From NCBI GenBank assembly GCA_018105865.1, contig CM030845.1, positions 10,143,390-10,207,389 of the forward strand: DNA of 64,000 nt, given 5' to 3'. The notes beneath the pieces are model-generated. The model was not told the DNA's origin. It was given only the letters and a program-made list of their open reading frames with translations, and did not search any database. The position numbers and the translations under genes are program-made. This stretch comes from Metaphire vulgaris. Lineage: Eukaryota > Annelida > Clitellata > Crassiclitellata > Megascolecidae. Positions 36,573 to 48,342 of this stretch are shown here, one piece after another (position 1 is the stretch's first letter; every line of letters begins with the position of its first letter).

Positions 36573-37755
36573 GCCGGACGGACTGCACTGTTTTATAAAC
36601 CAGAAGACCAGATACGCCATTTCACTGTTTTTCAGGGGGGGGAAGACACTTTCGACCTGACAAGTTACCAGTTTGCGAAAAAAGTTGACGACCTTTTTTT
36701 GCTTGTCAGTCATTTTCCACGGTTAGTCACTTAAGATTACTCGACATCAAGCACTCCTTTAGGGCGTGTAAAAATTAAATAACACAAACATTGGCGAAAA
36801 AAATGTGTTGCCTCAAAATCAGGGGTAAATGCCCCCTGCCCCCCAAATGACGTCCCTGCAGAAGACTAGTCTTGAATATAATTCTCTGCTCAATAGGCAG
36901 CCCCAGTAACTTGCGACGAACATACCATTAACTTCACAGATGTTGCAAACTTTTTTTACGTTTTTTTCTCGCCAACAAAAAACGCGTTTTTTACGTTTTT
37001 TAATTTTTTACGTTTTTTTAATTTTATTGCATATTTCAACGGGTTTTTGCAATATGGCATTTCCATTATTTCTAGATCATAGGTCAGACAAGCGGTAAAT
37101 CAAAATTTTCAAAAACGAGTTAATCAAGGCGTTACGCAATTTCAATTACGCGAAGTTTAGCGCCAAAACGCGGCAACATTGACAAGTCAAAAAACGAACC
37201 ACATTGAGTTGAATTCTCTTGTTTTTGTTGTATATTGTACGAAATTTATACGAAAAGGTGTGGTGTATTTAAAAATATTATCGGAAATTGCTTAGAATTC
37301 CTTATAAAATGAGTTTAACCAGCTTTGGAGGTGATACTTTTACGTTAACCCTAAGATGATCGCTTCGTGTATTGACTGTCTATGGTTTTTAGAGGAGCTT
37401 ATTAATTTGGCGCCAGGACAATGTTATTAACATTTATTCAAAAAGTATTAACAAATTGTCACAATAAATAAATAGGCATACATATAGCATTTTCTGCATT
37501 AGGTCTACTAATAAGTGTTTCTCGTTGTCTTGCTTTTCTTCATTTATAAACTAATTACGCCACCACAGTAGAAAATTAACATGTTAAATTTTGTGTTGGC
37601 TAAAAAGTAAATGAACGTTTTTTCAATGTTTTTTTACGTTTTTTATATTTTCAGAAAAACCGTTTTTTTATTTTAGATTTTGCGTTTGCAGCATCTATGA
37701 TTAACTTTAAAACCAAGAAATTGGCATTGTCTAGGCCCTACACCTTACATGCAGG
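36573..37755. other. Intergenic, poly-T/ACGTTTTTT-rich, part of an undefined hAT-like end
   Basis: 36640-36710 carries a GACGACCTTTTTTTGCTTGTCA copy, and 36825-36860 ends in TGCCCCCCAAATGACGTCCCTG, which looks like a hAT terminus without a partner. From 36950 to 37030 and 37615-37690 the phrase TTTTTTACGTTTTTT repeats. No gene. Confidence 0.4.
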
Positions 37756-37926
37756 CAGTGTTTAATCTAGACTCCTGGACTCCGGGGGAAACTGAAAAAG
37801 CCGGGGGGAAAGTCAGCTAGAGGCTGCTGTTAGTTAATGTAGTATGCAAATATTTCCGGTGGGAATTTGAAATTTCCGAGAGAAAAAGGTCAATTTCCCC
37901 CCGGAAACGGCCTAGATTAAACCCTG
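37756..37926. mobile_element. hAT-type MITE (CAGTGTTTAATCTAG termini)
   Basis: 171 bp; left CAGTGTTTAATCTAG, right complement of CAGGGTTTAATCTAGGCC. Related termini to the 547-bp element at 44346. I could not find a clean 8-bp duplication. Confidence 0.65.
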
Positions 37927-38720
37927 CAAGGCCTGCATGCAGGCATGGACTGGGCCACTGCACGCCAAGATATTAAGAAAATACATTTAAAATATTCTGC
38001 TGCTTGATTAGATTAGGTATGAAATGTTCTAAAATCTAGAAATAATGTGTGTGTGTGGGTTAGCGACCCGATAAACGTCGTGAGAAGTCTGACAAGTAAA
38101 ACAGGTAGGCTTAATCACCGAATTTTGCACTTGATTTACGAGACGTACTCCTCCGAGGCTCCGACGTCGTGAAAAGTTGTATGACACCAGCAAGAAATGT
38201 CATCCACAGTCTTTGCAGGCTATATGTCACATAATATGTGCATTTTATTCTCTGTCATCCTCGTGTTCTCTGTGTAGCTATTCCACCTGTACCTATACAC
38301 GAATTGCGTGCATACACAATTTACAAATATATTTACCGTATTTCTTTAAATAATTTATTGAGGACAGCAGCATTTTGCGCTTTGCTGCTGCAGTGATAAT
38401 TTCAATTTGATTACCTTACGGTTAAGCGAATTTCTCGTATGTATGTATAATTTTTGCATTCTAAAGAGGGTGTGAACTTGATGAACTAGTAAATCACTGT
38501 TTTAAAGGCTTCTAGATTAATTAAATTTAGAATTTAAATTCTTTTAGCAAACCCAAATTAATTGTATCGTTTTTTTATTTCAGTTATTCAATTCAGTGTT
38601 TATTAATTTCTCGGGAAATTTATATTTAATACGATTTACATTGGCGACACAAGGTTTGCTCGGCATTCGATAGGTGGCGCAGCGATGAACGCCTGTTCAT
38701 TCGAGTAGTCTGGCACAAGC
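37927..38720. other. Intergenic, nothing recognised
   Basis: AT-rich; no coding or repeat structure that I can support. Confidence 0.35.
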
Positions 38721-41700
38721 AAGTAAGTAAGTAAAATCTCGTTAATTTCTAAAGCGCTTTCAAAAGATGCACCGAAGTAGCTCCTTATTCCTACGCGCTC
38801 AATCTCAAATGAAGTAGCTATAGCCAAAGGTGGGTCATTCATGCCGGGTCATTTAATCAAAAGGGAAAGTGGGCAGGATGCTATAGCTATGGAGGAAATG
38901 ATTTTATAAAGAGAAATGATTTTAGTTTAGAAAGAAAAACATGAGGAGATGTTGCAAGAAGGGGAGAAAATTGTGACTCAGAGTTTGTTATTTGGCTTTG
39001 ATGTAGACAGCGAAGGGATATTGGAATTGAGTTCCAAAGCTCAGGTGCCGCATATGAAAAAGCACGATTGCAAATTTTGAGAGATGATTGATTCAGAGGT
39101 CGAAGGAGAGTTACATGTGAAGAGGATCTAGTAGATCCAGGTTGTTGTGGAATTATCAGATTTCTTAGGTAGACTGGTTTTGATGTATGAAGTGAGTTAT
39201 AAGTCATCGATATTATTTTATATTCAATGCGTTCTGTTATTTTGAGCCAGTGGAGAGATTTGAGTAATGGTGTAATGTGGCAAAACTTAGGCGATTTAGT
39301 TACTGCACGAGCTAAGGCATTTTGAATCGATTGGAGTTTACATATGGAAGCCTTTGGAAGATTGTGAAACAGTGAGTTGCAGTAGTCTAACTTAGAGTGA
39401 ACTATTGAAGTGGCAATAGTGGAAGCAGTTTTAATATCAAGGTAGGGACGAAGGCGGCGTGAGATCACGAATGTGAGCATAACAGGTTTTTGATAGTTGA
39501 GATATGTGAGCTTCAAAATTTAGGGAGGAGTCAAAAGTAAATCCAAGATTTTTGCAGTTGGAACAGGGGTTATTATTGTATCTGGGGCTAAAATCAGTGT
39601 GGGATTTTCAATTTTTTCAGTTGTTGTGGCAGTCCAAATAAGAGAAATTCTGTTTTGGAGGGATTGAGGGCAAGGAGATTAGCTGACATCCACGATGAGA
39701 TTGACAAAAATGCTGATTCTAGTTCAGAGATTGATGCCTTAAAGGAAGATGGAGTAAACGAAAGAAATAATTGAGTGTCATCTGCATAAAGTTGATGATT
39801 CAATTTGAGAGAGTTGATTAAGGATGACAGTGGGGTAGTGTAGAGACTGAACAAAACCGGTCCAAGGACAGATCCTTGTGGTACTCCATAGTATAGATCG
39901 GAAGGTGATGAAGTTTGATTCTGGCATGAAACTTGAAAAGATCTAGATTGGAGATAGGATTGGAACCAGCGGTGAGCTACAGAAGATATTCCAAACCAGA
40001 GGGAAAGCGTTTCAGTAGGATTTTGTGATCTATAGTATCAAAGGCAGCAGAAAGATCAAGAAGACAGAGACCAGTAACTCGTTGAGAGCCAATGGCAGTG
40101 AGGAGTTTGTCATAAATGTATGTGAGGACGGTTTCTGTTGAATGATGTTTTGTATAAGCGGATTGGTGAGTGTTGTATAAGGAGTTTTTTGACAAATGCT
40201 CAGTTAGTCTGGAAAGAACGATTTTCTCTGTGAGTTTGGAGAGGACAGACAGGTTTGAAATGGGGCGATAATTGTTGAGATCCTCTCTGTCAAGGTTTGG
40301 TTTTTTAAGAAGTGGAGTTACGAGAGAATTTTTAAATGAGGATGGGAATGTGCCTGTGGAAAGAGATAAATTGATAATTTTTTTAATAGTTGGTACTAGG
40401 GCAGAGGCACACTGTTTGAGAAGAGAGGTTGGTATTGGATCAAGACTGCATTGCTTGTTTGGAAAGGACTGCAGGAGTTTAGATACTTCTTCCTCAGTCA
40501 CAGGAGTGAAGCAGGAAAAATTGGAAGGAGCTTCTGGTGGTGATGGGTGATGTGGAGATGTATTTTGATTGGTCATGGTAGATTTTAGATTGGTGCGGAT
40601 CTTAGAGATTTTTCCGGAAAAAAATTAGCAAATGATTCAGCAAGTTGCGAAATGGATTGAGGAAGAGGCTTTGCTTTATTGCGGTGGAATAGACAATTCA
40701 CAGTGTTCCAGAGTTTACGAGGATTTGAGCTGTTGGATGCAATTAAGTTAGAATAATACTTTTTTTGGCAGATATGAGGAGGTTGTGGTAGTGATTTGTT
40801 GCAGAACGGAGATTTTTAAGGTCAATAGCAGAATGTGTTCGGTTGTAAATTCTTTCTAGGCGTCTTGAAATGACTTATAAGAATGGATGAAGGAATTGTA
40901 CCAAGGGTTGTTACCGTGAGATGATAGTGGCCGTGTGATTATGGGAGCATGTTTGTCGAGTAAGGCAGATAGGACAGAATTATATTTGTCAATTAGTGAT
41001 TGTAGGGTGTTTGGGGGTTCAATGGTGAGGTCAGATGAATCAATGTCTTCACAAAAGGTGGATATGTCAATTTTATTGAGACGGCGGAATGAGTAGGTAC
41101 CACGAGGTGGAGGGGGTGGTGGGCAGACGTTTAGGATAGTGAAAATGGGGAAATGATCCGATGGTGAGCACGGGCTGACTGATGAACAAGGGGATAGTGA
41201 TGAAGAAGATAGGGTGATTAATAGGTCTAAGGTGTGGCCAAAAGTGTGAGTTGGAAAGGAAATGTGCTGTGTGAGGTTTGCTTGTGTTAGGAGTTGTTTG
41301 AATTGAGTAGAATTTGGGTCATTGTTCTTGTCAACATGTATGTTGAAATCTCCGGTTATTACAAATTCATGTGGGGTTGTTGCTGCTGAGCCTAGAAAGA
41401 TAGTGAATTCATCGAGGAATTTTCCAAAAGCAGTTGAATATTTTGACGATAATGGAGGACGGTAAACATTGAAAATGGTTAATTTCGTGTATGGGAGTTT
41501 TAGAGTAACTGATGAGCATTCAAATGATGAAAATTGTGTTGATGATGAACTAGTTATTTGAATGTGATCACGGATGAGGAAGGCTGTGCCTCCTCCGAGG
41601 TTGGAAGAAGAGTTGGTGGATTTGGCTATTCTAGGAAAGCTTATTAGGGTGAAGCCAGGTGGGGTGGCTTCTATCAATTGAGATGCAGTGGTTGATGGTG

Positions 41701-42200
41701 AAACCCAGGTTTCGGTCAATGCAATTACATCAGTTGTTGAGGGTTGTGTGTGTTTTGAGAGTAATGTGTGTTTTGAGAACAGGAGTCCAATTGTGAGTTA
41801 GCAAGTTCATGTAGTGAATGTGTGTGTTGAGGATTAGTGAGGGATCTGATGTTGAGAGTGCAGAGTGTTGTGTGTGATGGGGATGGTCCAGGATTTGGGT
41901 GGATATCGCCTGATAGAGCAAGAAGAATGATGATGATATTTGTGCGTCGGGTGAGACGGAAATGTGAATGGCGAATACGAAGATGTGAGCGACGGAGGGT
42001 CAAGGAAAAGGAGATAGGAATTTCGTTTAAATGTTTGTATTGTTCAACGGCAGTGCGGTAGGTCCAGTGATCAATCGGTTTGCGTACATCAAGTTTCGAG
42101 GAAAAGAAATGAACAGTTAGAATAAACAAATAGAGAGGAAATAATGTCATGATGTCAGGCTGAAATTAACGAGGAAAGTCAAATTGTGCAGAAAAGTCAA
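38721..42200 (-). pseudogene. Near full-length L2-like LINE (endonuclease + RT), dead
   Basis: Non-LTR retrotransposon read on the minus strand in five broken frames. N-terminal piece 42150-41725: a hydrophobic start (MTLFPLYLFILTVHFF) and LLALSGDIHPNPGP. Endonuclease 41719-40856: MTETWV start, VYRPP, VITGDFNIHVD and a late PSDHFPI, the APE-type catalytic signatures; ends at a frameshift near 40856. RT 40576-39977: LDPIPTSLLKQ, NNYRPISNLSVLSKLTEKI, LLDLSAAFDTIDHKILL; after a shift, GVPQGSVLGP and 39854-39594 with HQLYADDTQLF (catalytic YADD). C-terminal 39516-38887: SKLDYCNSLFHNLP and APELWNSIP. The 3' end is a (CTTA)n-type tail at 38736-38721. At least four frameshifts make it non-functional. 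A 3' fragment of the same family is at 25155-25295. Confidence 0.92.
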
Positions 42201-42284
42201 ATTGTGTTTCAGCTCATGCAGCGGACCACAAGCTCAGCACAAGGTCAATAGTGCAGCCGATGTTAGTGTGGAGTGATTTAATAG

Positions 42285-43925
42285 AAAAACTAATAGAATG
42301 TCTGGAATTAAATTACAAATAGAAAAGAGGACGAAGTATTATCAGATATAAATTGCAATAAAGAGTGTGTCCTGGAAATTCTGAGTCAAATGAAAACTGA
42401 CAAAAGCCCTGGAATAGACAATATACATCCAAAATTTCTGTATGAGGTAAGACATGAGGTTAGTGAGGTAATAGCCACAATATTCAATATGTCACTTGAA
42501 TCGGGAATAGTCCCTAGGGACTGGAGGGATGCAGTAGTCACTCCTATATTCAAAAAGGGTAACCGTGGGGAGCCTGGAAATTATAGACCAGTGAGCCTGA
42601 CCTGTATAATAGGCAAAGTTCTGGAAAAAATAATAAAAGCAAATATATTGGACCATCTTATGAGACACAAGATCCTAAAGGATAGCCAGCATGGGTTTAT
42701 TAAAGGAAGATCTTGCTTAACAAACATACTAGACTTTTTAGAGGAGATTCATGACAAGCTAGACGAGGGAAAAGCAGTTGATGTAATATACCTGGACTTT
42801 GCAAAAGCATTCGATAAAGTACCTCATTCAAGACTGGCAGTCAAGCTTCAGGCCAGTGGAATTAGAGGCAAAGTTCTTGGATGGATAAAAAATTGGCTTC
42901 AGAGCAGAAGACAGAAGGTAGGTATAAGAGGCAAGTATTCAGATTGGGCTGAGGTCATAAGTGGGGTGCCACAAGGTTCAGTTTTGGGACCTCTATTGTT
43001 TTTAATATACATCAACGACATCGATGATGATATAATGTCAAAAATTTCAAAATTCGCTGATGACACAAAACTGTGTGGACAGAGTGATAGTGAAGCAGAA
43101 GCAAAAATTTTACAACAAGACCTTAATAGACTATCCCAGTGGTCGGCAGATTGGCAAATGCTTTTAATACAGATAAATGCTCGGTGATGCACATTGGGAA
43201 GAAGGGAACAGATCATGAATTTAAGTTATGTGGGAAGGGACTAAAAGTTACAAACGAGGAGAAAGATCTAGGGGTCATCATGCATAACAGCTTAAAGCCA
43301 TCTAGGCAATGTGCAGAGGCAGCTAATAAGGCCAACAAAATTCTAGGTATGATCAAAAGAACGATAGTGAGCAGAGAGAAGGATGTAATAATAAGACTTT
43401 ACAAGACATTGGTACGTCCACATTTAGAGTATTGTGTTCAAGCATGGTGTCCATTCCTGAAGAAAGACATAGAGACCTTAGAAAGAGTGCAACACAGAGC
43501 AACAAAAATGATCAAGGGATATCATAAACTAACCTATGAGGAAAGGCTAAATCACTGTGGATTGACAACCCTGGAAAAAAGAAGAGAGAGAGAGGGGATT
43601 TGATCGAGACATACAAAATACTAACAAACAAAGTGGAAATGCCAAGAGAAAGATTTTTTACAATGAAGCAGTATGATAGAACCAGAGGACACAAAATGAA
43701 ACTGTTCAAGAAACGGGTTGGGAGGCATAAACAGCATTTTTTTAGTGCAAGAGTGGTGGACAGATGGAATGAACTGGATGAGGGGATAGTAATGGCTACA
43801 ACTGTAAACGAGTTCAAAATAAACCTCAGTAGTCTAGGGTATTAGATTGGACGGGAACAACAGTGGTTCTCACACAGGGCAGTCCCTACTGAACCACTTT
43901 AAACCTTGTTATATTATTATTATAA
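42285..43925 (+). pseudogene. 5'-truncated CR1-like LINE reverse transcriptase, two frameshifts
   Basis: Plus-strand RT beginning mid-protein (LSQMKTDKSPGIDNIHPKFL) with NYRPVSLTCIIGKVLEKI, YLDFAKAFDKVPHSRL, GVPQGSVLGPLLFLIYINDI and the catalytic SKFADDTKLCG. The frame is lost near 43161 in a T run (one base short) and recovered as NTDKCSVMHIG to LEYCVQAWCPFL; it is lost again in a GA run near 43575-43590 (two extra bases) and recovered as DLIETYKILTNK, with FFSARVVDRWNELD, to a stop at 43843-43845. A T/A-rich tail follows at 43905-43925. The endonuclease is missing. The two lesions are both slippage-type, so the copy is fairly young. It starts within about 100 bp of the 5' end of the minus-strand LINE. 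Confidence 0.92.
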
Positions 43926-44337
43926 ATAGTAACGGTAATGAAATGAGCGATGATAGGTCATGTTGATTCTAAGTCTATGGATTCTGGCGGAATTACATAA
44001 AAATAGTAAAAGAAAAATATACCGACATAAACGGCTGAAAACGAATTAAAAATTAAGAGTTAAATTTTAGCAATTCGCAAGAACAATATTGAAATTTATC
44101 GAATTAATTAACAAACTGATCGGAACAAAATCTCGAGCGTCTAGTCTGTATCACTGCCTCACTCATGTCAAGCAAATAGGTCATCTCCAGTTTTCAATCT
44201 TCCTAGAAGCCCGTGACTACTCTGCACAGGGCCCTGTGGTTGGAAACTGGACCCACCCCACACCCTGACTTTGTAAGACCGGCGCTACCGCCAGACTGGC
44301 GCCAGTGCCACAATTTTTCGGACTGGCTTACCGGGCC
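43926..44337. other. Intergenic, nothing recognised
   Basis: No gene. From about 44215 GC-rich words (CAGGGCCCTGTGG, CTGGCGCCAGTG) suggest further repeat debris. Confidence 0.35.
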
Positions 44338-44345
44338 AGTCCAAC

Positions 44346-44892
44346 CAGTGTTTATTCTAGCCACCTTGACATTGGGGATCTTAAGTGTTCGGGGATAAAA
44401 TCTGAGTCTCCATAAACCTTGACAAGCAAAAAGGTCATCTTCCTTTCTTCCTTTTAAAATGTGGTGACAAGCAGTGGCGGCTCCACCGGGGGCCAGGGGG
44501 CCCGTGCCCCTATTGAGTGTCTGCCCCCAGTGCCCCCCCAGTTGAGACCCTATACTTAATGCTACATACATTAAACAACAAATGGTTGCCCCCCCATGAT
44601 TAGAAGTTGCCACCTTAACGGCCCCCCACTTGCCAAATCCTAGAGCCGCCACTGGTGACAAGCAAAAAAGGTCATCCTTCCGACTTCCCTAATATTTCTT
44701 ACCCTTCTAAAATGCCCTGGCAAGCAAAAAAGTCATCCTCACATTTTCCCTAATTCTCCAAAATAATAAAAGCCCCCCGTCCTCACACTTTTGGGGGAAA
44801 TTTTCCATCTCCCCATGCAACATATAAAAATTTGGGGGGATTTTAAAACTTGGGGGAATTCCCTCCCCAGAGAAGGCCTAGAATAAACACTG
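44346..44892. mobile_element. hAT-type element (CAGTGTTTATTCTAG termini) hosting a MITE
   Basis: Termini CAGTGTTTATTCTAG and CTAGAATAAACACTG, target duplication AGTCCAAC at 44338-44345 and 44893-44900, perfect. 547 bp including the MITE 44472-44654. Holds GACAAGCAAAAA-GGTCATC at 44420, split at 44464/44655, and a variant at 44719. No reading frame. Confidence 0.88.
44472..44654 (+). mobile_element. hAT MITE, family CAGTGGCGGCTC, copy 4, nested
   Basis: 183 bp, same termini and orientation as copy 1; target duplication GTGACAAG at 44464-44471 and 44655-44662, perfect. The target lies inside the GACAAGC motif of the host element. Confidence 0.92.
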
Positions 44893-44961
44893 AGTCCAAC
44901 CCTGCAGTCCCTGCTTACAAGTTACAGGACGACACATAGGCTGTCTATTCTCTTGGTTTCC

Positions 44962-45128
<167 letters not shown>

Positions 45129-45162
45129 TTAACGTCTCTTTCTCTCTGTCTGCTGTTTTCAG

Positions 45163-45201
45163 ATGGAGCATAGCTTCAACTTCGCGTGCAGAATCCGATA
45201 A
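45163..45201 (+). other. Possible upstream ORF in TMEM26 5' UTR
   Basis: The ATG directly follows a strong acceptor (polypyrimidine tract then TTTTCAG, 45162). It encodes 12 codons, MEHSFNFACRIR, and stops 17 bp before the TMEM26 start codon, in another frame. If the acceptor is used, the uORF would precede the main start. Confidence 0.45.
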
Positions 45202-45218
45202 GGCAGAAGAAGCACATT

Positions 45219-46526
45219 ATGGCGAATCCGCCGAATAGACGCCGTCTTCGACTGGTTGCCGCTGTGACCGTCGTGAAGGCGTTGAGTGCAAGAGTCCTGC
45301 TCGTCATTCACATGGCGTTTTCAATATGGGCGGCGACGTGCGTGGTGAACAGCGCGTCCGTCTGGGCGTTGATGTCCGTACTTGGACTGTTTCTCGTCGA
45401 AACCGTTTACAGCATCGTCAAGAGAAAGGGTCAGGAGCCGCAATGGTGAGCCGATCATTAGGCCTATTAGACGTAGGCCTATCAGAGATGTCCATGGGTT
45501 CACCATTTGTTAGAACACAATCCAAACAAACCCATCAAACTCCAAGACTCCAACTCAGCCCAACCCTCCCCTCTTATTGAGAGAGAAATTCCGGGCTCCT
45601 GGGCAGGGCAGTCACGGGCCTCAAAAATTTTTTTATAGAGCTTTAAAACGTTTATAATGTCCTCAGAAAACGTCAGCGATTTTCCAAAATTTCCCGAAAA
45701 TACGCGATAGCCTACAACCGTGGAAAAGTGGCTATGATCTTTTTTGCCTGTCAGACTTTTCAAGAAGACATTAAATGACACTTCTCAATGCCTTCACCTG
45801 AACCCCGGGTTCCAACCGCATTCACCGCGTTCATAATAATACATAATATTGCATGAGATAACTTTATTGCGGACCTTCCCGGGTCCCTAGATTACGGAAC
45901 GTCGGGCCCCTGGGCAGTGGGCATCTGCCCCCTCTAAGTGATAAGACTATATTATAGGCTACAGTGGTAGTCCAGTAAAATGCCGTTGGTTGTGCTTAAC
46001 GCAGGTTCAGTCCTTGTATTTTCCTGTATCTTCTGGCCGTCGTTCCGCCGATCTGGATCCTAAATCTCGACATGATCAGCTGTTTGATCTCATCGCGTCA
46101 GTACGGAAACGGGTCGTGTGTTGGATTGGCTAGCAGCGGTGCCGACTGTGTAAGCATTTACCGAACGGTAACAGCAAGCCCGTCTTATACCTGTGTGGGG
46201 CCCCGGGCGGCCTGCGGGCCCTATAGATGTGAAGATCAAATGTTGACAAGCAAAAGAATCATCTCCAAACGCTTTTGAATGTCGACAAACAGAAAAAAGG
46301 TCGTCTCCAAACGTTTTTGGGTATTGACAAGGAAAAAAAGTTTGCGCACGGCGCGGACCCCTAAGATGCGCGGGGCCCCGGGCACTGTGCCCGATTTTTA
46401 ACACGTAAAGACGGGCCTGGGTAACAGCAATGCACGAACCACCACGGACAAGATCACGACTGTGATTTCTTACCGATGCGACCATCGACTGGTGCTGATG
46501 TACTACTACAATGACGTAGTAGTAGC

Positions 46527-46609
<83 letters not shown>

Positions 46610-47485
46610 GCTAGTAGGGCCTGAGGGAAATTGGAAGTCATAGAATACTGAAAACTTTGAGACGGTCTATTCTTAGTAGACGCTATATTGTTATTGGTGG
46701 CTGTTCGTGCTGTGAAAATAATTATTAAAAGTGCTGGTTTCGTTCAGGCTCTCGTATCGCTTGATTCGTACTTCAGCCGAAAACCGCTGGCGTACACATT
46801 GGAGGAGATCATGCTTCTGCTGCTCATCGTCAGTCGCTGGCTGCTGCCGAAGGGCAACATAACTCGCGACCAGCTGTCTCTTCTGCTGCTCGTGTATTTC
46901 GGCATCGGTTTCGACATCATGGAACTGTTCTACCTGTTCGAAGAGCTGGACGTGCTGCTCAGTCGCGGAATGACGTACGCGATTCTGGTCGTCTGGACGG
47001 TCAGTCTCTTCCAGTTCACCATCGTCCTGACGACGGTCAAGTCCCGCCGTCCGCGTCTGTCGCTGCAGACGACTCCGCTGCGTCGTCTGGTGGCGTGTCG
47101 CTGCTGTCAGTTTGAGATCTGGGGTCTGCTGACGTCCGTCTTCATGCAGGACGGTCCGTTCCTCATTCTACGCCTCTACTGTTTCATCGGGATGAAGCTG
47201 TTCAGCTACAATCTTCTCTTCTACACCGTGAAGAACGTTCTCGTCGTAGTTCTGCAGGCCTACCGTTTCGTCGTTCTCCTTCTCAACTGCCGGGAGAACT
47301 TCGACACGGACATGGAACGCTCGGCGTCCATGGCATCGATAGCCAGTGTCAAGCAGCGGAACGGATCGGCGGGGCCTCGTGCAGTGGACGGGGCCAGCAG
47401 CAACGCGTACAAAAATCAGTCGAGAAACGCAAGCCATATTAGTTTAAATCAGAGCCAAGATTTCTCATTTGAGTCTGCGGTTTGA
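45219..47485 (+). CDS. TMEM26: Transmembrane protein 26 (TMEM26)
   Basis: Multi-pass membrane protein of unknown biochemical role; in mammals it is known as a surface marker of beige fat cells. Coding exons 45219-45445, 46005-46149 and 46748-47485 (stop TGA); phases 2 and 0 chain exactly to 369 aa, against 368 in human. Exon 1 has a basic start then two hydrophobic segments (ARVLLVIHMAFSIWAATCVV, MSVLGLFLVETVYSIV) and ends KRKGQEPQ-W; the exon 1/2 border falls at the same Trp as in human. Exon 2 begins FSPCIFLYLLAVVPPIWIL. Exon 3 carries RWLLPKGNITRDQLS, YAILVVWTVSLFQF, SVFMQDGPFLILRLYCF and VKNVLVVVLQAYRFVVLLL, all hallmark TMEM26 blocks, then a polar Ser/Asn-rich tail. Start: the first in-frame ATG, at 45219. 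The CDS is clearly richer in G+C (many CTG/CTC/GTC codons) than its surroundings. An (AGT)n tract and a hAT MITE lie in intron 2. Confidence 0.95.
45590..45930. repeat. Repeat debris in TMEM26 intron 1
   Basis: GGGCTCCTGGGCAGGGCAG at 45593 and GGGCCCCTGGGCAGTGGGC at 45904 are similar words in direct order; ATGATCTTTTTTGCCTGTCAG at 45734-45754 is a form of the GACAAGC...GATCAT motif. I could not define termini. Confidence 0.4.
46175..46419. mobile_element. hAT-type MITE, family CAGGGSCGTCTTTA, copy 2
   Basis: 245 bp in TMEM26 intron 2. Ends CAAGCCCGTCTTATA and the complement of CAGGCCCGTCTTTA; target duplication GGTAACAG at 46167-46174 and 46420-46427, perfect. Same family as 3602-3831. The centre has three tandem units of about 40 bp starting GACAAGC / GACAAAC / GACAAGG at 46245, 46284 and 46326. 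Confidence 0.88.
46516..46609. repeat. (AGT)n microsatellite in TMEM26 intron 2
   Basis: About 31 AGT units with one interruption. Confidence 0.95.
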
Positions 47486-48334
47486 GAATCAAAACCCGAC
47501 GTTCGCTCACAATGAACACATCTAATTTCGTCAGTTTGCTAAATCAATAGAAGGGGCCGTCCATAAAGTACGTCACGTTCTTTTTGGCCAATTTTCACCG
47601 TCTTTCCGTCTGTCACAAACTTTCACAAATCTCGGACCCCGTAAAGCGTCTTCCATAAATTACGTCACTTAGGGTTTCTATTTAATATAGGCTATTCGAG
47701 TTTCTCGGGTTAATATTTTCTTCAGCAAAACAAATATTTAACTTCTGAAAATGATAACTAATATAATTAAGACCTAAAATTTAATGTATCTCGGGCAAAA
47801 TGTTAATTAATGAGCAGTTAGACCAAGAGCGTCTTTTACTATACCTCCTATAGCAGGTATATTTAGATTTACTTAGATTAAAGAGTTGGAAAACTGCCGT
47901 CCCCTCGAGCATGGCGTAGGCCTACTTTAATTATGGACTGCCCCGAAGTAATAGGTCCCATTAACGTTGAGTGCCAATTTGGCAATTTCATTTCTGACTG
48001 ACGCAGGCGACAGGAGATCAGGAGACATTTTGTTTATTTCGTCGTTCAACCTGTAGACTAGATTTATCGATTCAGCAACATATCGCCTTTAGGCTGTATA
48101 GGCCCTATAGGAGCATTTTCGTCAAAGTGTAAGCCTACTGAGTGTGCACTGTGCATCCAATCGGCTCTAAGCCTCTAACCCAAACAGTGCAGCAATCAGC
48201 CAAGCGATTTCACGTACTTAATTAATTAAACTGATTGCGGCGACGTTTTAAACATTATCTTTAGACGTGATTGTGAAATTGCGCAAAACGGTAAAGATTA
48301 AAGAGTTGGAAAACTGCCTTTCCTGTTTTTCTGG
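47486..48334. other. 3' flank of TMEM26
   Basis: Probably contains the 3' UTR; no clear poly(A) signal chosen. GGGGCCGTCCATAAAGTACG (47554) and TTCCATAAATTACGTCAC (47650) are direct-order relatives of the GGGGCTGTCCATAAATTACG elements. TTAAAGAGTTGGAAAACTGCC occurs at about 47878 and 48298. Confidence 0.4.
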
Positions 48335-48342
48335 CGTGACCA

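Noticed and set aside
38721..43925. Active retrotransposons
   Set aside because: Both LINEs carry frameshifts inside the endonuclease/RT region, and the plus-strand one lacks its 5' half.
46090..46641. 183-codon minus-strand frame with polytyrosine
   Set aside because: Runs through the (AGT)n tract and the hAT MITE; chance opening.
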